From CAG-103 sp045112425 (GTDB lineage Bacteria > Bacillota > Clostridia > Oscillospirales > Oscillospiraceae): 6,822 nt of DNA. Shown piece after piece: positions 1-6,707 of this stretch (positions within the stretch are counted from its first letter, which is position 1; every line of letters begins with the position of its first letter). Location of the stretch: NCBI GenBank assembly GCA_045112425.1, contig JBGUHV010000158.1, positions 1-6,822 of the forward strand, written 5' to 3'. The position numbers and the translations under genes are program-made. The notes below the pieces were generated by a model that did no database searches, was not told where the DNA came from, and saw nothing but the letters and a program-made list of their open reading frames with translations.

Positions 1-124
1 TTGCGAACCAGCGCGCACGCTGGTGTGGCAATCCGCATCCCCCAGCGGCGGACGAAAATCATAGTCTCTGCGAAGGAGAACGGATTGCCACACCAGTGAC
101 GTCGGTCACTGGTTCGCAATGACA
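1..124. repeat. Palindromic intergenic repeat with four-way-junction fold, left end probably cut by the window edge
   Basis: The element is an inverted repeat with nested hairpins. The outer stem TTGCGAA (1-7) pairs with TTCGCAA (113-119). An inner 12-bp stem, TGTGGCAATCCG (24-35), pairs perfectly with 81-92. Between these stems each arm has its own hairpin: 8-23 (6-bp stem CCAGCG/CGCTGG, loop CGCA) and 93-112 (8-bp stem CCAGTGAC/GTCACTGG, loop GTCG). A single strand could therefore form a cross-shaped four-way junction with an apical region at 36-80. The right end continues as TGACA (120-124), so on the minus strand the element begins TGTCATTGCGAACC. A matching TGTCA is expected just left of the window. 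I see no gene in it. It resembles dispersed REP/MITE-like repeats of gut Clostridia, a resemblance recalled from memory and not searched. Confidence 0.8.
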
Positions 125-155
125 AGCTTCAGTAACTGCGCCCGGCAGAAAAACC

Positions 156-184
156 TTGTGTTTTCCGGATCGGGATGATACATT
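156..184 (+). promoter_or_regulatory. Possible sigma-70 promoter with extended -10 for the SLH-protein gene
   Basis: A weak -35 candidate, TTGTGT (156-161), is followed by a 17-nt spacer and TACATT (179-184). A TG dinucleotide at 176-177 sits one base upstream of the -10, giving an extended -10 (TGATACATT). The start codon at 216 lies about 25 nt beyond the predicted start of transcription. The -35 is poor, so this rests mainly on the extended -10 and its position between the repeat and the ribosome binding site. Confidence 0.4.
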
Positions 185-215
185 TGCAGCAGATCGAAAC
201 AGAAAGGAGAACACC

Positions 216-1670
216 ATGAAACGGATGCTTGCCCTGATATTGGCGCTCGCAATGTGCTTTTCGCTCGCGTTTGCGCTCTCGTCCGGCGCGGCTGCGGCCC
301 GTTCGGAGCACAAGACCATCCTGAAGTCCTGCACCCGCGGCGGCATGGCGCAGCTGCTCTATGAGCTCGCCGGATCGCCCGATACGTCGGACATGGAGAT
401 GCCCTTCCAGGATGTTCCGGCGGAGCTGGCTCCCGCGGTCAGCTGGGTGGCCGGCCATCATTATATGAACGGCGTGTCTGATGTATTGTTCAACCCGGAC
501 GGTACGATCACCCGCGCGATGATTGCCGTTTTTCTCTGGGCCTCCTGTGGTCAGCCGGAGCCGAAAAGCGATCTGCCGCCGTATTCCGACGTGGAGGCCG
601 GAAGCTGGTTTACAAAAGCGATCTGCTGGGCAGCGGAGGAGCATTGCATCGACGTCGGCGGCGACGCCTCCCGTTTCCGTCCGCATGACTCTGCAGACCA
701 CATCATCGCGGAGTTCGATGCGTCTCCGGACGGGGTGCAGAATCTGCTCGTCCGCACCGAAAACGGGCACCGCTGGGGCCCGGGAACGACGGTGAGCCCC
801 GCCACCTGCACAAAGCCGGAGGTGGTGGAGTCGACCTGCACGATCTGCGGCTATACCGGAACGGGAGAGAACGGCGCGCCGCTCGGCCATGACTGGGGCG
901 AGTGGGTCGTCGATACCGAGCCCGACTGCGAGGGCGCGGGTCAAAAGTCGCGCATGTGCAATCGTGACCACCAGCATATGGATTATGAGGTGATTCCTCC
1001 GCTCGGGCATGATATGGGTCCGTGGATGGTGGTGGAGGCGGCCACCCCGGAGAAGGACGGTCTGGCGGTTCGCCACTGCCTGCGCGGGGATTCCTATGCC
1101 GAGTATGCAAGCTATGCCTACGGCGAATTGACGCCGACCGCCTTTCGTGACGTCGATCCGCAGAGCTATTATTATAACCCGGTGCTCTGGGCGCTGAGCC
1201 GCAGCCCGGCCGTTACGAACGGCACCGGCGCCGATACGTTCAGCCCGGACGCAAACTGCACGCGCGCGCAGATGGTCACCTTCCTCTGGCGGGCGGAGGG
1301 CTGCCCCGAGCCGGACGAGATCGAGCATTCCTTTACAGATCTGGACGAATCCGCCTATTACTACAAGGCGGTGCTCTGGGCGGTGGAATATGAGATCACG
1401 AAGGGCACGAGCGAAACCACCTTCAGCCCGGACGCAACCGTCTCCCGCGCGCAGACGGTGACCTTCCTCTGGCGCACGCGGGGAGAGCCGTTTGTGCTGG
1501 CCGGGGTTCCGTTTGACGACGTGGAGAGCGACGCCTACTACACCCGAGCGGTGATCTGGGCCGTTCAGAATCAGATCACCAACGGCGTGAGCGAGAGACT
1601 CTTTGCGCCGGAGAGACCCTGCACGAGAGCGCAGATCGTCACCTTCCTCTATCGCACCTTGGGGGCATAA
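216..1670 (+). CDS. Secreted SLH-repeat surface protein with central His/Cys repeats
   Basis: This is a 484-residue exported protein, probably held on the cell wall through S-layer homology (SLH) repeats. The ATG at 216 follows a strong AGAAAGGAGA ribosome binding site (201-210) and opens a signal peptide: MKRM, a hydrophobic core at residues 5-21, and likely cleavage near the Ala run at 25-28. An in-frame TTG at 156 lacks these signs. The mature protein starts with the second half of an SLH unit (38-53), then a full SLH (63-113). A broken SLH follows at 123-159 that has the DV...W half but loses the TRAQ...FLWR half. Residues 196-305 hold about three diverging units with C-x-x-CGYT, PLGHDWGEW and PLGHDMGPW motifs. 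Three complete SLH units end the protein (310-366, 373-426, 433-484), each with DV/DL, FSPD or FAPE, and RAQxVTFL. I see no catalytic domain. SLH repeats typically bind pyruvylated wall polymers; the role of the central region is unknown. Confidence 0.88.
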   Translation: MKRMLALILALAMCFSLAFALSSGAAAARSEHKTILKSCTRGGMAQLLYELAGSPDTSDMEMPFQDVPAELAPAVSWVAGHHYMNGVSDVLFNPDGTITRAMIAVFLWASCGQPEPKSDLPPYSDVEAGSWFTKAICWAAEEHCIDVGGDASRFRPHDSADHIIAEFDASPDGVQNLLVRTENGHRWGPGTTVSPATCTKPEVVESTCTICGYTGTGENGAPLGHDWGEWVVDTEPDCEGAGQKSRMCNRDHQHMDYEVIPPLGHDMGPWMVVEAATPEKDGLAVRHCLRGDSYAEYASYAYGELTPTAFRDVDPQSYYYNPVLWALSRSPAVTNGTGADTFSPDANCTRAQMVTFLWRAEGCPEPDEIEHSFTDLDESAYYYKAVLWAVEYEITKGTSETTFSPDATVSRAQTVTFLWRTRGEPFVLAGVPFDDVESDAYYTRAVIWAVQNQITNGVSERLFAPERPCTRAQIVTFLYRTLGA

Positions 1671-1712
1671 TCCGCCCTTCTGCGCCAAAGAGGCCGACAA
1701 CTGCATATCGAG

Positions 1713-1745
1713 AACCGCACAGTGCATATACACTGTGCGGTTTCT
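1713..1745 (+). terminator. Rho-independent terminator after the SLH-protein gene
   Basis: A perfect 12-bp stem, AACCGCACAGTG (1713-1724) with CACTGTGCGGTT (1731-1742), closes a 6-nt loop CATATA. It begins 43 nt after the SLH stop codon. The T-run is short (TTTCT at 1741-1745), so termination may be imperfect, but the stem strength and position between two transcription units support the call. Confidence 0.75.
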
Positions 1746-1768
1746 GCATCAATTCGGAAAACTCCTCG

Positions 1769-1797
1769 TTGACTTCGTGCCCTACTTATCGTAAAAT
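1769..1797 (+). promoter_or_regulatory. Sigma-70-type promoter of the polyphosphate operon
   Basis: TTGACT (1769-1774) and TAAAAT (1792-1797) are separated by exactly 17 nt and lie in an AT-rich stretch between the SLH terminator and the PPK2-family gene. Each hexamer differs from consensus at one position. Transcription would start near 1804, giving a leader of about 67 nt. I see no clear Pho-box-like direct repeat or riboswitch in the leader, so regulation by phosphate cannot be claimed. Confidence 0.7.
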
Positions 1798-1870
1798 ATT
1801 GGTTAAGAATTCACCATATCCGGCGCAAAATGTCCTGTACTCAAAAACAGTAACAGAAAGAGGGATCCCG

Positions 1871-3349
1871 ATGAAAAAAGATAAGAAAGCGCCCCGCAAA
1901 AACGAAGACGCCGCCCTGAAGGCGGAAATCAAGGCCCTGCGCGAGCGCCTGCTCGCCCAGCAGCAGCAGATCCGCGAGGCGAAGCTGCCGATCATCGTGC
2001 TCATCGAGGGCTGGTCTGCCGCCGGCAAGGGCAGCCTCATCAACGAGCTCATCAGCGAAATTGACCCGCGCTTCTATAACGTCATCTCCCCGGTCATCAC
2101 GCCGGAGGCGGAGTGCCGCTATCCCTTCCTCTATCCCTACGCCAAGGCCATCCCGGAAAACGGCAAGATCATGTTCTATGATTCCGGCTGGATGGAGGAG
2201 GCTGTGCGCAAGCTCCTGCGGCGCGAGATCACGAAGGACGAATACAAAAAGCGCGTGCGCGCAGTCAACGAGTTCGAGCGCCAGCTGCGCGACGGCGGCT
2301 ATCTCGTTTTGAAGCTCTTCGTCGACATCGAGAAGAAGGAGCAGAGAAAGCGCATGCAGGCCCTGCGCGAGAACTTCGAGACCGAATGGCGCGTGACGCA
2401 GGACGATCTCTGGCAGCACAGAGAGTATGACGCCTTCCGCGACGCCTATGAGTCCTTCATGGACAAAACCGGCAAGACGATTCCCTGGCACAAGCTCGAC
2501 GGCAGCAACAAGCGCCTCGCCGCGCGAGACGCGCTGAGCCTTCTCGTCACGCAGGTGGACGAGGCGCTCGCCGCCGGACGCTATATTGGAAAACCCTTCA
2601 GCGAGAAGTTCCCGCTCAAGAAGATGCCGAAGCTGGCCGACGTCGATCTCTCCCCGTGCATGACCGACGAGGACTACAAGAAGGAGCTCAAGAAGCTGCA
2701 GAAGCGCCTCGGAGAGCTGCACAACGTCGTCTACCGCAAGAAGATCCCCGTCATCCTCTGCTATGAGGGCTGGGATGCCGCCGGCAAGGGCGGCAACATC
2801 CGCCGCATCGCGCGCCCGCTCGACCCCAGAGGCTTCGACGTGATCCCGATCGCCTCGCCCGAGCCGCACGAGATTAACCGTCAGTATCTCTGGCGCTTCT
2901 GGACGCGCCTGCCCCGCAGCGGCCACTTCTGCATCTTCGACCGCACCTGGTACGGCCGCGTCATGGTCGAGCGGCTCGAGGGCTTCTGCTCCGAGGACGA
3001 CTGGAAGCGCGCCTTCAACGAGATCAACGAGTTTGAGCGTCAGCTCACCGACTGGGGCGCCGTCGTGCTGAAGTTCTGGATCCACATCGATCAGGACACG
3101 CAGCTCGCCCGCTTCAACGACCGCCAGAACACCCCCGAGAAGCAGTGGAAGCTCACCGAGGAGGACTGGCGCAACCGTGAGAAATGGCCGCTCTATGAGG
3201 AGGCCATCGACGAGATGCTCCAGAAGACGAGCACCGAGAACGCCCCGTGGTTCATCATCGAATCGAACGACAAGAAGTTTGCCCGCATCCGCACCCTGCG
3301 CATCGTCATCGACGCGCTGGAGAAAGCCTGCAAGGAGCAGCTTGCCTGA
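1871..3349 (+). CDS. pap: Polyphosphate:AMP phosphotransferase (two-domain PPK2, class II)
   Basis: This cytoplasmic enzyme should transfer phosphate from polyphosphate to AMP, making ADP. At 492 residues with two fused PPK2 P-loop domains it matches the length and layout of the class II family. The N-terminal domain (about 38-240) has a Walker A GWSAAGKG (47-54). Its Walker B region reads YDSGW (103-107), lacking the Arg and Tyr of the family motif. The C-terminal domain (about 288-490) has GWDAAGKGG (300-308), the PEPHE motif (330-334), a full Walker B region FDRTWYGR (356-363), and lid arginines near 414 and 418. The C-terminal domain is therefore the likely catalytic one. A Lys-rich helical N-terminus precedes both domains. 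The ATG at 1871 is chosen because AGAGGG lies at 1859-1864; upstream in-frame codons fall in the leader and promoter. It is first in an operon with ppk1. AMP preference is inferred from class. Confidence 0.92.
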   Translation: MKKDKKAPRKNEDAALKAEIKALRERLLAQQQQIREAKLPIIVLIEGWSAAGKGSLINELISEIDPRFYNVISPVITPEAECRYPFLYPYAKAIPENGKIMFYDSGWMEEAVRKLLRREITKDEYKKRVRAVNEFERQLRDGGYLVLKLFVDIEKKEQRKRMQALRENFETEWRVTQDDLWQHREYDAFRDAYESFMDKTGKTIPWHKLDGSNKRLAARDALSLLVTQVDEALAAGRYIGKPFSEKFPLKKMPKLADVDLSPCMTDEDYKKELKKLQKRLGELHNVVYRKKIPVILCYEGWDAAGKGGNIRRIARPLDPRGFDVIPIASPEPHEINRQYLWRFWTRLPRSGHFCIFDRTWYGRVMVERLEGFCSEDDWKRAFNEINEFERQLTDWGAVVLKFWIHIDQDTQLARFNDRQNTPEKQWKLTEEDWRNREKWPLYEEAIDEMLQKTSTENAPWFIIESNDKKFARIRTLRIVIDALEKACKEQLA

Positions 3350-3352
3350 GGT
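3348..3352 (+). promoter_or_regulatory. ppk1 ribosome binding site overlapping the pap stop codon
   Basis: GAGGT (3348-3352) shares the last two bases of the pap TGA stop (3347-3349) and lies 5 nt before the ppk1 ATG at 3358. Ribosomes finishing pap would uncover or reuse this site, so the two genes are probably translationally coupled. Confidence 0.75.
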
Positions 3353-3357
3353 AAATT

Positions 3358-5565
3358 ATGGCACCGAAAGAAAAAGAGAAGAAGACCGCCCCGCTCCCGG
3401 CAGAGTCGATCTACATCAACCGGGAGCTGAGCTGGCTGGCATTCAATGAGCGCGTGCTGCTCGAGGCGGCGGATCTGTCCGTTCCGCTGCTCGAGCGGCT
3501 GAAGTTCCTGATGATCTATCAGTCGAACCTCGCGGAGTTCTACCGCGTGCGCATGGGCATTTTGAACCACCGCGCCCTGCTCACGCCGGAGAAAAAGGAC
3601 GCGCTCACCGGCATGAAGCCGGATGCGCAGATCGAGGCGGTGCTGCGCGTCACGCGCGAGCAGCAGGTGCTCATGGAGAGCATCTGGAAGTCCATCCGCG
3701 AGGAGCTCAAGGCCAACCAGATCGACGTGCTGGACTTCAAGAAGATCAGCAAGGTCGATGAGCTCATGAGCAAAAAGCTCTTCGGCGATATCAAGGATCT
3801 GCTCTTCCCGAAGATCATCTCCATGAACCAGCCGCTGCCGTTTCTCTGGAGCGGCGAGCAGAACGTGGTGGCGTTTCTGGGCCGCGGCGAGCAGCAGAAG
3901 CTCGCCATCATCCAGCTGCACCGCATGCCGGCCTATCTCTCCTTCGAGATCGACGGGCGGCAGAAGATCGTGCTCACGGCGCAGCTCGTGCGCCACTTCC
4001 TGCCCGTGCTGCTGAAAAAGGAGAACGTCGCCCAGACCGTCATCGTCGAGGTCACGCGCAATGCCGACGTCTTCCTCTCCGCGGCGGAGAGCAGCGGGGA
4101 TAAGGATCTGAGAAACAAAATGTCCACCATGCTCTCCAAGCGCAAGCGTGAGATGCCCGTCCGCGTCCGGCTCTACGGCAAGCTGCCGGAGCAGCAGCGC
4201 GCCGCGCTCATCAAGAAGCTGCGCGTGCAGGAGAAGTATGTCTTCACGCAGTCGGTGCCGTTTGATCTCTCGTTCCGCTCCGCCATCGGCGGGCACGAGG
4301 ATTTCCGCTATCCCGACCGGAAGCCCGCGCGCGAGATCGGCCTGAAAAAGGGCGAATATTTCCGCTACATCGAGCAGCAGGATCTGCTTTTGAGCTATCC
4401 CTTCCAGAGCATGATGCCGTTCGTCGATCTCATCTATGAGGCGGCGGACGATCCCGAGGTGCTCTCGATCAAAATCACGCTCTACCGTATGTCCTCTTCG
4501 AGCAAGGTCGCGGCCGCGCTCGCCTATGCCGCCGACCGCGGCAAGGACGTGCTGTGCCTGCTCGAACTGCGCGCGCGGTTCGACGAGCAGAACAACATCG
4601 ACTATTCCGAGCTTTTGGAGGATGCGGGCTGCCGCGTGATCTACGGCCTGCCCGGCCACAAGGTGCACTCCAAGCTCTGCGTCATCACGCGCAGCCATGA
4701 GGGGAATCTCTCGCACATCACGCAGATCGGCTCCGGCAACTACAACGAGAACACCAGCGAGCAGTACACCGACCTCTCGCTCATCACCGCGCGCGAGGAC
4801 GCGGCGCAGGACGCCGAGGCCGCCTTCACGGCGCTGCTCTCGGGCGAAATTCCGCCGGAGGCAAAGAGCCTCTGGATCGCGCCCCTGAGCTTTAAAAGCC
4901 GCGTGCTCGAGCTGCTCGATCAGGAGATGGCCAAGGGCGAGCGCGGCCGCGTCGTCATCAAGGTCAACGCCATGAACAACCTCGAGGTGATGGAAAAGCT
5001 CATCGCCTGCTCGCAGGCGGGCGTGAAGATCGAGCTCTTCATCCGCGGCATCTGCTGCCTGCGCCCGGGCGTGCCCGGCATGACCGAGAACATCACGGTC
5101 AAGAGCGTCGTGGGCCGCTGGCTCGAGCATTCGCGCATCTATCAGTTCGGCGAGGGCGATGAGGCGAGACTCTTCGTCGGCTCGGGCGATCTCTTAAACC
5201 GCAACCTCGAGCGCCGCGTGGAGGCGTTTGCCGAGGTCGTCACGCCCGATACGCGCGCGCAGATTTTCGAGATTCTCTCCGCCTTCCGCGCCGACCGGGA
5301 GAAATCCCGCGTCATGCAGCCGGACGGCGCCTATCTGCGCGAGCCCGGCGGCGAGGGCACGAGCTCGCAGGAGGCGCTCTACTGGTATTTCAGCACCCGC
5401 CGCGTCTCCGCCGCGCCCGAAAAGGCGCCGGAGCCGGAGCTTCCGACCATACCGGTCACCCCGGCGGCCCCCGAGGTCACCGTACCGCCGACCCAGCCCG
5501 CCGCAACGCACGCAGAGTCGAGATGGGAGAATACCAAGCGGAAGCTGAAGGAATGGCTGAGCTGA
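3358..5565 (+). CDS. ppk1: Polyphosphate kinase PPK1
   Basis: PPK1 reversibly polymerises the terminal phosphate of ATP into polyphosphate, through a phosphohistidine and two phospholipase-D-like domains. The 735-residue product has the family order: N-terminal domain with NRELSWLAFNERVL (21-34), a middle domain, then two catalytic C-terminal domains. Compared from memory with E. coli PPK1, the key residues are present: Asn57 (adenine side), Arg377 in LYRM and Arg407 in ARFDE (metal/phosphate), phospho-accepting His437 in GHKVHSKL, Tyr470 in QYTD, Arg563 in IRGICC, and His591 in WLEHSRIY. Two oddities stand out. The usual NLDEF motif reads NLAEF, with Ala59 for Asp. The last 52 residues or so (from about 684) form a Pro/Ala/Glu-rich tail ending in a basic WENTKRKLKEWL helix. 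The gene starts 8 nt after pap, whose product consumes polyphosphate, so the operon holds both making and using enzymes. No exopolyphosphatase gene is in the window. Confidence 0.96.
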   Translation: MAPKEKEKKTAPLPAESIYINRELSWLAFNERVLLEAADLSVPLLERLKFLMIYQSNLAEFYRVRMGILNHRALLTPEKKDALTGMKPDAQIEAVLRVTREQQVLMESIWKSIREELKANQIDVLDFKKISKVDELMSKKLFGDIKDLLFPKIISMNQPLPFLWSGEQNVVAFLGRGEQQKLAIIQLHRMPAYLSFEIDGRQKIVLTAQLVRHFLPVLLKKENVAQTVIVEVTRNADVFLSAAESSGDKDLRNKMSTMLSKRKREMPVRVRLYGKLPEQQRAALIKKLRVQEKYVFTQSVPFDLSFRSAIGGHEDFRYPDRKPAREIGLKKGEYFRYIEQQDLLLSYPFQSMMPFVDLIYEAADDPEVLSIKITLYRMSSSSKVAAALAYAADRGKDVLCLLELRARFDEQNNIDYSELLEDAGCRVIYGLPGHKVHSKLCVITRSHEGNLSHITQIGSGNYNENTSEQYTDLSLITAREDAAQDAEAAFTALLSGEIPPEAKSLWIAPLSFKSRVLELLDQEMAKGERGRVVIKVNAMNNLEVMEKLIACSQAGVKIELFIRGICCLRPGVPGMTENITVKSVVGRWLEHSRIYQFGEGDEARLFVGSGDLLNRNLERRVEAFAEVVTPDTRAQIFEILSAFRADREKSRVMQPDGAYLREPGGEGTSSQEALYWYFSTRRVSAAPEKAPEPELPTIPVTPAAPEVTVPPTQPAATHAESRWENTKRKLKEWLS

Positions 5566-5571
5566 GCGCAG

Positions 5572-5706
5572 TATGGAGTGTGGAAGGTGGAGTGTGGAGT
5601 GTGGAGTTTAAAAGTTGTGTTTGCTGACGCAAACGATTGGAATTCCAATCATCGCCGTCAGACGATACCTCTCAACTCCACACTCAACACTCCAAACTCC
5701 ACACTT
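5572..5706. repeat. Imperfect inverted repeat with arms of 7-bp tandem repeats
   Basis: The left arm is five heptads of the TGTGGAG type (5572-5606). The right arm is four heptads in the opposite orientation, CTCCACA type (5676-5703). Pairing 5577-5608 with 5674-5705 matches 28 of 32 positions. The core repeats the symmetry: CTGACG (5624-5629) faces CGTCAG (5656-5661) around a perfect 16-bp palindrome, GATTGGAATTCCAATC (5635-5650). A second small hairpin, GTTTGC-TGAC-GCAAAC, lies at 5619-5634. The element begins 6 nt after the ppk1 stop and ends about 30 nt before the ROK gene. Transcribed, it would form a long stem followed by TTATTATTTT (5705-5714), so it could end or weaken read-through from ppk1. 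It looks like a small non-coding mobile or dispersed repeat; no coding potential is evident. Confidence 0.8.
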
Positions 5707-5736
5707 ATTATTTTCCATTGAGATAAAGGAGCACCC

Positions 5737-6696
5737 ATGTCAAAGCAATATAACATTTGTTTGGACGTCGGCGGCACGAAAGTCCTCGGCGCCATTTTTG
5801 ATGAGAAGGATCAGATCATCTATCGCCTCAAAAAGCGCACCAGGAGCGGGGGAGAGGCGTCCGCCGACGTGGAGCAGGTCATCATCAGCGTCGTGGAGGA
5901 GATGATCAGGGAATCCGGAATCGACCGGAAGAAACTGCACGCCATCGCCTCCTGCGCGCCCGGCGTCATCGATCCGGAGCGCGGCGTCGTGCTCTTCACG
6001 CCGAACCTCCCGTGGCGCGATTACCCGATCCGCGAGCACATGGAGCAGCACTTCGGCGTGCCGTTTTTCGTCGGCAACGACGTGAATCTCGGCGTGCTCG
6101 GCGAGCACCGCTTCGGCGCCGCAAAGGGATATGCCAACGTTGCGGGCTTCTTCATCGGCACCGGCCTCGGCGGCGGGCTTATTCTGAACGATCAGCTCTA
6201 TACCGGCAGCCGCTTCATGGCCGCCGAATTCGGCCACATGGTACTCGATCCCGAGGGGCCGCTCTGCGGCTGCGGCCAGCGCGGCTGTCTCGAGGCGTTC
6301 TCGAGCAAAACGGGCATGACGGGCTATATCCGCCAGCAGATCTCCCGCGGCCGCGAGACGATGATGGCCGAGGCCGTGCAGGAGGGCGTCTTCCGCGCCA
6401 AGGCGCTCTGCCGCGCGCTCGAGGCGGGCGACGCTGTGGCGTCGGAGGCCGTCGACCGCGCCTGCCACTGGCTCGCCGTCGCCACCGGCAGCGCGATCAA
6501 CATGCTCGCGCCGGATCTCATCCTCTTCGGCGGCGGCGTCATCGAAGCCATGGGCGACCGCTTCCTGCAGAAGATCCTCGCCGAGGTCGACCGCTACTGC
6601 ATGCCGCAGATCCGGAAAACCACCGAGATCAAGATCGCCGCGCTGGGCGATGATTCGATCCTGTACGGCGATCTGGCGATGATAAAAGGACTGTAA
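5737..6696 (+). CDS. ROK-family sugar kinase (glucokinase-like)
   Basis: This 319-residue cytoplasmic kinase should phosphorylate a hexose or amino sugar; glucose is the default guess. Motifs run in family order. DVGGTK (10-15) is the first phosphate loop and GND-VN holds the likely catalytic base, Asp115. GTGLGGG (141-147) is the second phosphate loop. EFGH (Glu164, His167) contacts sugar and zinc. The zinc motif C-x-C-G-x-x-G-C-x-E has Cys177, Cys179, Cys184 and Glu186. LFGGGV (263-268) lies in the nucleotide site. No DNA-binding N-terminal domain is present, so it is an enzyme, not a ROK repressor. The ATG at 5737 follows AAAGGAG (5725-5731). The EFGH segment reads AAEFGH where many family members have a Gly before the Glu. 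Because a long inverted repeat separates it from ppk1, it may be its own transcription unit, though I see no convincing promoter. The substrate cannot be fixed from sequence. Confidence 0.88.
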   Translation: MSKQYNICLDVGGTKVLGAIFDEKDQIIYRLKKRTRSGGEASADVEQVIISVVEEMIRESGIDRKKLHAIASCAPGVIDPERGVVLFTPNLPWRDYPIREHMEQHFGVPFFVGNDVNLGVLGEHRFGAAKGYANVAGFFIGTGLGGGLILNDQLYTGSRFMAAEFGHMVLDPEGPLCGCGQRGCLEAFSSKTGMTGYIRQQISRGRETMMAEAVQEGVFRAKALCRALEAGDAVASEAVDRACHWLAVATGSAINMLAPDLILFGGGVIEAMGDRFLQKILAEVDRYCMPQIRKTTEIKIAALGDDSILYGDLAMIKGL

Positions 6697-6707
6697 GCGA
6701 AGCAAAG

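Noticed and set aside
156..215. Earlier TTG start for the SLH protein at 156
   Set aside because: It would add 20 polar residues before the signal peptide, lacks a ribosome site, and overlaps the likely promoter. ATG 216 has AGAAAGGAGA just upstream.
216..260. Lipoprotein signal at Cys14 of the SLH protein
   Set aside because: The residues before the Cys are Leu-Ala-Met, not a lipobox, and the Cys sits in the middle of the hydrophobic core. A signal peptidase I site near residues 25-28 fits better.
129..1733. Long open frame on the minus strand opposite the SLH gene (534 codons)
   Set aside because: It mirrors the GC-rich + strand gene, has no recognisable motifs, and runs through the terminator hairpin. 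The + strand product has a signal peptide, SLH repeats and a strong ribosome site.
1769..1870. Upstream start for the PPK2-family gene at 1769
   Set aside because: That codon lies inside the -35 element of the promoter, and the 34 extra residues do not look like part of the family. ATG 1871 has its own ribosome site.
1804..1870. Riboswitch or Pho-type operator in the pap leader
   Set aside because: Only a weak CTGT/ACAG pairing was seen (about 1831-1848), too short and without a known motif.
3193..5130. Long minus-strand open frame opposite pap and ppk1 (645 codons)
   Set aside because: The Asp/Leu/Ala/Arg-rich product is typical of the antisense of GC-rich codons. It spans two clearly real + strand genes and matches no family I recognise. 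The minus-strand frames at 1841-3085 and 5740-6705 were rejected for the same reason.
5572..5706. CRISPR array or attachment site
   Set aside because: The 7-bp units are contiguous with no spacers, and the arms are inverted. No integrase or cas gene is in the window.
5607..5736. Promoter for the ROK gene in the repeat core or the TTATTATTTT tract
   Set aside because: No pair of hexamers with 16-18 nt spacing was convincing. Read-through from ppk1 or a promoter carried by the repeat remains possible.
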